A DNA stretch of 7,579 nt, taken from the NCBI GenBank assembly GCA_029063275.1, contig JAIDOO010000115.1:1-7579 (forward strand), given 5' to 3'. Position numbers and translations under genes: made by a program. Origin of the DNA: Clostridia bacterium. Lineage in GTDB: Bacteria; Bacillota; Clostridia; Christensenellales; Borkfalkiaceae. The notes under the pieces were generated by a model, which was not told the DNA's origin, made no database searches, and was given only the letters and a program-made list of their open reading frames with translations. This document shows, in pieces, positions 6,525 through 7,579 of the stretch (its first letter is position 1; the number at the start of each line of letters is the position of its first letter).

Positions 6525-6554
6525 TTGGACTTTTTTAAAATAAAATGCTAAAAT
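6525..6554 (+). promoter_or_regulatory. Promoter of the thioesterase-metallopeptidase operon
   Basis: -35 TTGGAC (6525-6530), an 18-base spacer, and -10 TAAAAT (6549-6554) preceded by TGC, an extended -10. Predicted start is near 6561, giving a leader of about 20 bases before the ATG at 6582. The -35 is two mismatches from consensus. It points away from the regulator promoter; the two -35 boxes are 60 bases apart, so they do not overlap. Confidence 0.68.
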
Positions 6555-6581
6555 CTTAAAAAACTTACAAGAGGCGAAAAA

Positions 6582-7307
6582 ATGTACAGAAATATCAGAA
6601 GTTATCAATTAAGGTATACCGACGTAGACGCGTTTGACAACTTAAAGCTTTCTTCGTTGCTGTCGTTTATGCAAGAGTCGGCTTGTATGTCAGCCGACGA
6701 GCTTGGTTTCGGTTATAAGGACCTTCAACCGAGGCAAATAGGGTTTATCTTGGTCAACGGCTATCTGGAATTGAACAGGGATATAAAACTCGGAGATGAG
6801 TTGACAATACATACCTGGCCTATGCACCCTAAGCATATGATTTTTCTGAGGGAGTATGAGTTTTATTGCGGCGGCGAAAAGGTGGGAGCGGCAACAGCCC
6901 GCTGGGTTATGATCAGTCTTGAAAATTTTGCTATGTTGCCGTATTCGGCGTTTTTCAAAGAGAGCGACTTCGAAAACTATAATACGCAAAGGGCGATTGA
7001 GTTTAACGGCTGGAAATTGCCCGCCGTAAGCAATAATGAAGTGTTACATACTAAACGCGTGTCATATTCGGATTATGACCATTATTTCCACGCGAACAAT
7101 ACTAAGTATGCCGATTTTTTAATGGACGTTTTTTCGGTCGAAGAAATACGGGGGAAGAGCCTTAAAAGTATGCAGATAACTTACGCCAAGCAGTGCAAGG
7201 AAGGTGAGATTATCAAGGTTGTGCGCGAATATGCCGACGGGCTGTGGTCGATTGAAGGCAGGGTCGACGGAGAAACGCGCGTGCAGATGAGGGTAAAGCT
7301 TGATTGA
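6582..7307 (+). CDS. Acyl-ACP thioesterase (FatA/FatB-like, double hotdog)
   Basis: 241 residues, the usual size for bacterial acyl-ACP thioesterases, which release free fatty acids from acyl carrier protein in the cytosol. The N-terminal hotdog has YQLRYTDVDAFDNLKLSSLL (residues 8-27), GDELTIHTWP and TARWVMISLENFAMLP; the second hotdog begins at VSYSDYDHYFHANNTKYADF (160-179) and continues to MQITYAKQCKEGEI. Compared with the plant FatB site (Asp-x-Asn-x-His and later Glu-Cys), the Asp (166) and His (170) are present, but the Asn position is Tyr168 and the Glu position is Gln204, next to Cys205. Start ATG has AAGAGG 7 bases upstream and its own promoter. It overlaps the next gene by 8 bases, so the two are probably co-translated. 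Family is confident; acyl-chain preference and activity are not readable from sequence. Confidence 0.87.
   Translation: MYRNIRSYQLRYTDVDAFDNLKLSSLLSFMQESACMSADELGFGYKDLQPRQIGFILVNGYLELNRDIKLGDELTIHTWPMHPKHMIFLREYEFYCGGEKVGAATARWVMISLENFAMLPYSAFFKESDFENYNTQRAIEFNGWKLPAVSNNEVLHTKRVSYSDYDHYFHANNTKYADFLMDVFSVEEIRGKSLKSMQITYAKQCKEGEIIKVVREYADGLWSIEGRVDGETRVQMRVKLD
7290..7293 (+). promoter_or_regulatory. Ribosome binding site for the overlapping TTG-start gene
   Basis: AGGG (within GATGAGGG) lies inside the thioesterase 3' end, 6 bases before the TTG at 7300. It is the reason this TTG is taken as start; no ATG or GTG is available nearby in this frame. Confidence 0.6.
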
Positions 7308-7579
7308 ATACAATTATGACGTAATCCGCTCGCGCCGCCGATCGTTTTCCGTTTCGGTATCGGCTGAAAACAAAATTACCGTCCGATGTCCGCTTAATTT
7401 TCCGGAGTATAAAATAGAGGAATTTTTGTTAAGCAAAAAAAGCTGGCTTGACAAGATTGTGTCCAAAAATTCGGCTAAGCTTTTAGATGACGAAGGCATA
7501 ATAAATTACCGTGAAGTTTACGTCGGCGGGAAAAAACTGCCGTTGGTTTTTACAAGCAAAAATGCGGTTACGCCTGAAT
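7300..7579 (+). CDS. YgjP-like M48-type metallopeptidase domain protein, 3' end missing
   Basis: The frame is open from TTG at 7300 to the window end (93 complete codons). The translation begins MIEYNYDVIRSRRRSFSV and continues with an alternating strand pattern (ENKITVRCPLNFPEYKIEEF), then LLSKKSWLDKIV and INYREVYVGGKKLPLVF. This matches the N-terminal region of the YgjP/DUF45 family: IxYxxIRSxR, a valine-rich strand ending in a P-L turn, a helix with K-K-x-W-L/I, then a YxGxKxxL strand. These are putative zinc metallopeptidases related to SprT; the HExxH metal site should lie beyond the window, so catalytic competence cannot be checked. It overlaps the thioesterase stop by 8 bases and is likely in the same operon. 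The role is poorly known. Confidence 0.75.
   Translation, partial: MIEYNYDVIRSRRRSFSVSVSAENKITVRCPLNFPEYKIEEFLLSKKSWLDKIVSKNSAKLLDDEGIINYREVYVGGKKLPLVFTSKNAVTPE

Noticed and set aside
6541..6546. First TAAAAT as the -10 of the thioesterase promoter
   Set aside because: Only 10 bases from the TTGGAC -35, too close; the TAAAAT at 6549 with TGC before it gives an 18-base spacer.

Overview
The window looks like a piece of chromosome from an A/T-leaning Bacillota, most likely an uncultured Clostridia-type anaerobe. Reasons: an RNase Y gene (typical of Bacillota), strong AGGAGG-type ribosome binding sites, sigma-A promoters close to consensus, repeated use of TTG starts, a clostridial-style acyl-ACP thioesterase and a PadR-type regulator. 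Assignment below class level is not possible by eye. No rRNA, tRNA, CRISPR array or mobile element was seen.

Layout. (1) Bases 2-2404, plus strand: the 3' nine-tenths or so of a glutamine-dependent NAD+ synthetase gene (nadE, cut by the window start), followed after 9 bases by a Vat/XAT-family hexapeptide acetyltransferase whose ribosome binding site lies in the nadE stop codon; a stem-loop terminator closes the pair. (2) Bases 2490-4198, plus strand: a well-formed promoter and a monocistronic gene for RNase Y (rny). (3) Bases 4203-4270: two perfect stem-loops back to back between convergent genes. (4) Bases 4275-6408, minus strand: a two-gene operon of a PadR-type winged-helix protein fused through a long acidic linker to four membrane helices, and a small flavodoxin, with one base between them. 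(5) Bases 6409-6581: divergent promoter region with a near-palindrome inside the regulator's own promoter. (6) Bases 6582-7579, plus strand: an acyl-ACP thioesterase overlapping by 8 bases the start of a YgjP-like metallopeptidase gene that runs off the window.

The housekeeping part (NAD+ synthesis, mRNA decay) is ordinary. The most unusual item is the membrane-anchored PadR-like regulator coupled to a flavodoxin: a DNA-binding domain that must work at the membrane, with a candidate self-operator in its promoter and a possible redox partner encoded immediately behind it. Its function is unknown and the redox link is only an inference. The Vat-like acetyltransferase is a possible streptogramin A resistance determinant in a housekeeping operon.
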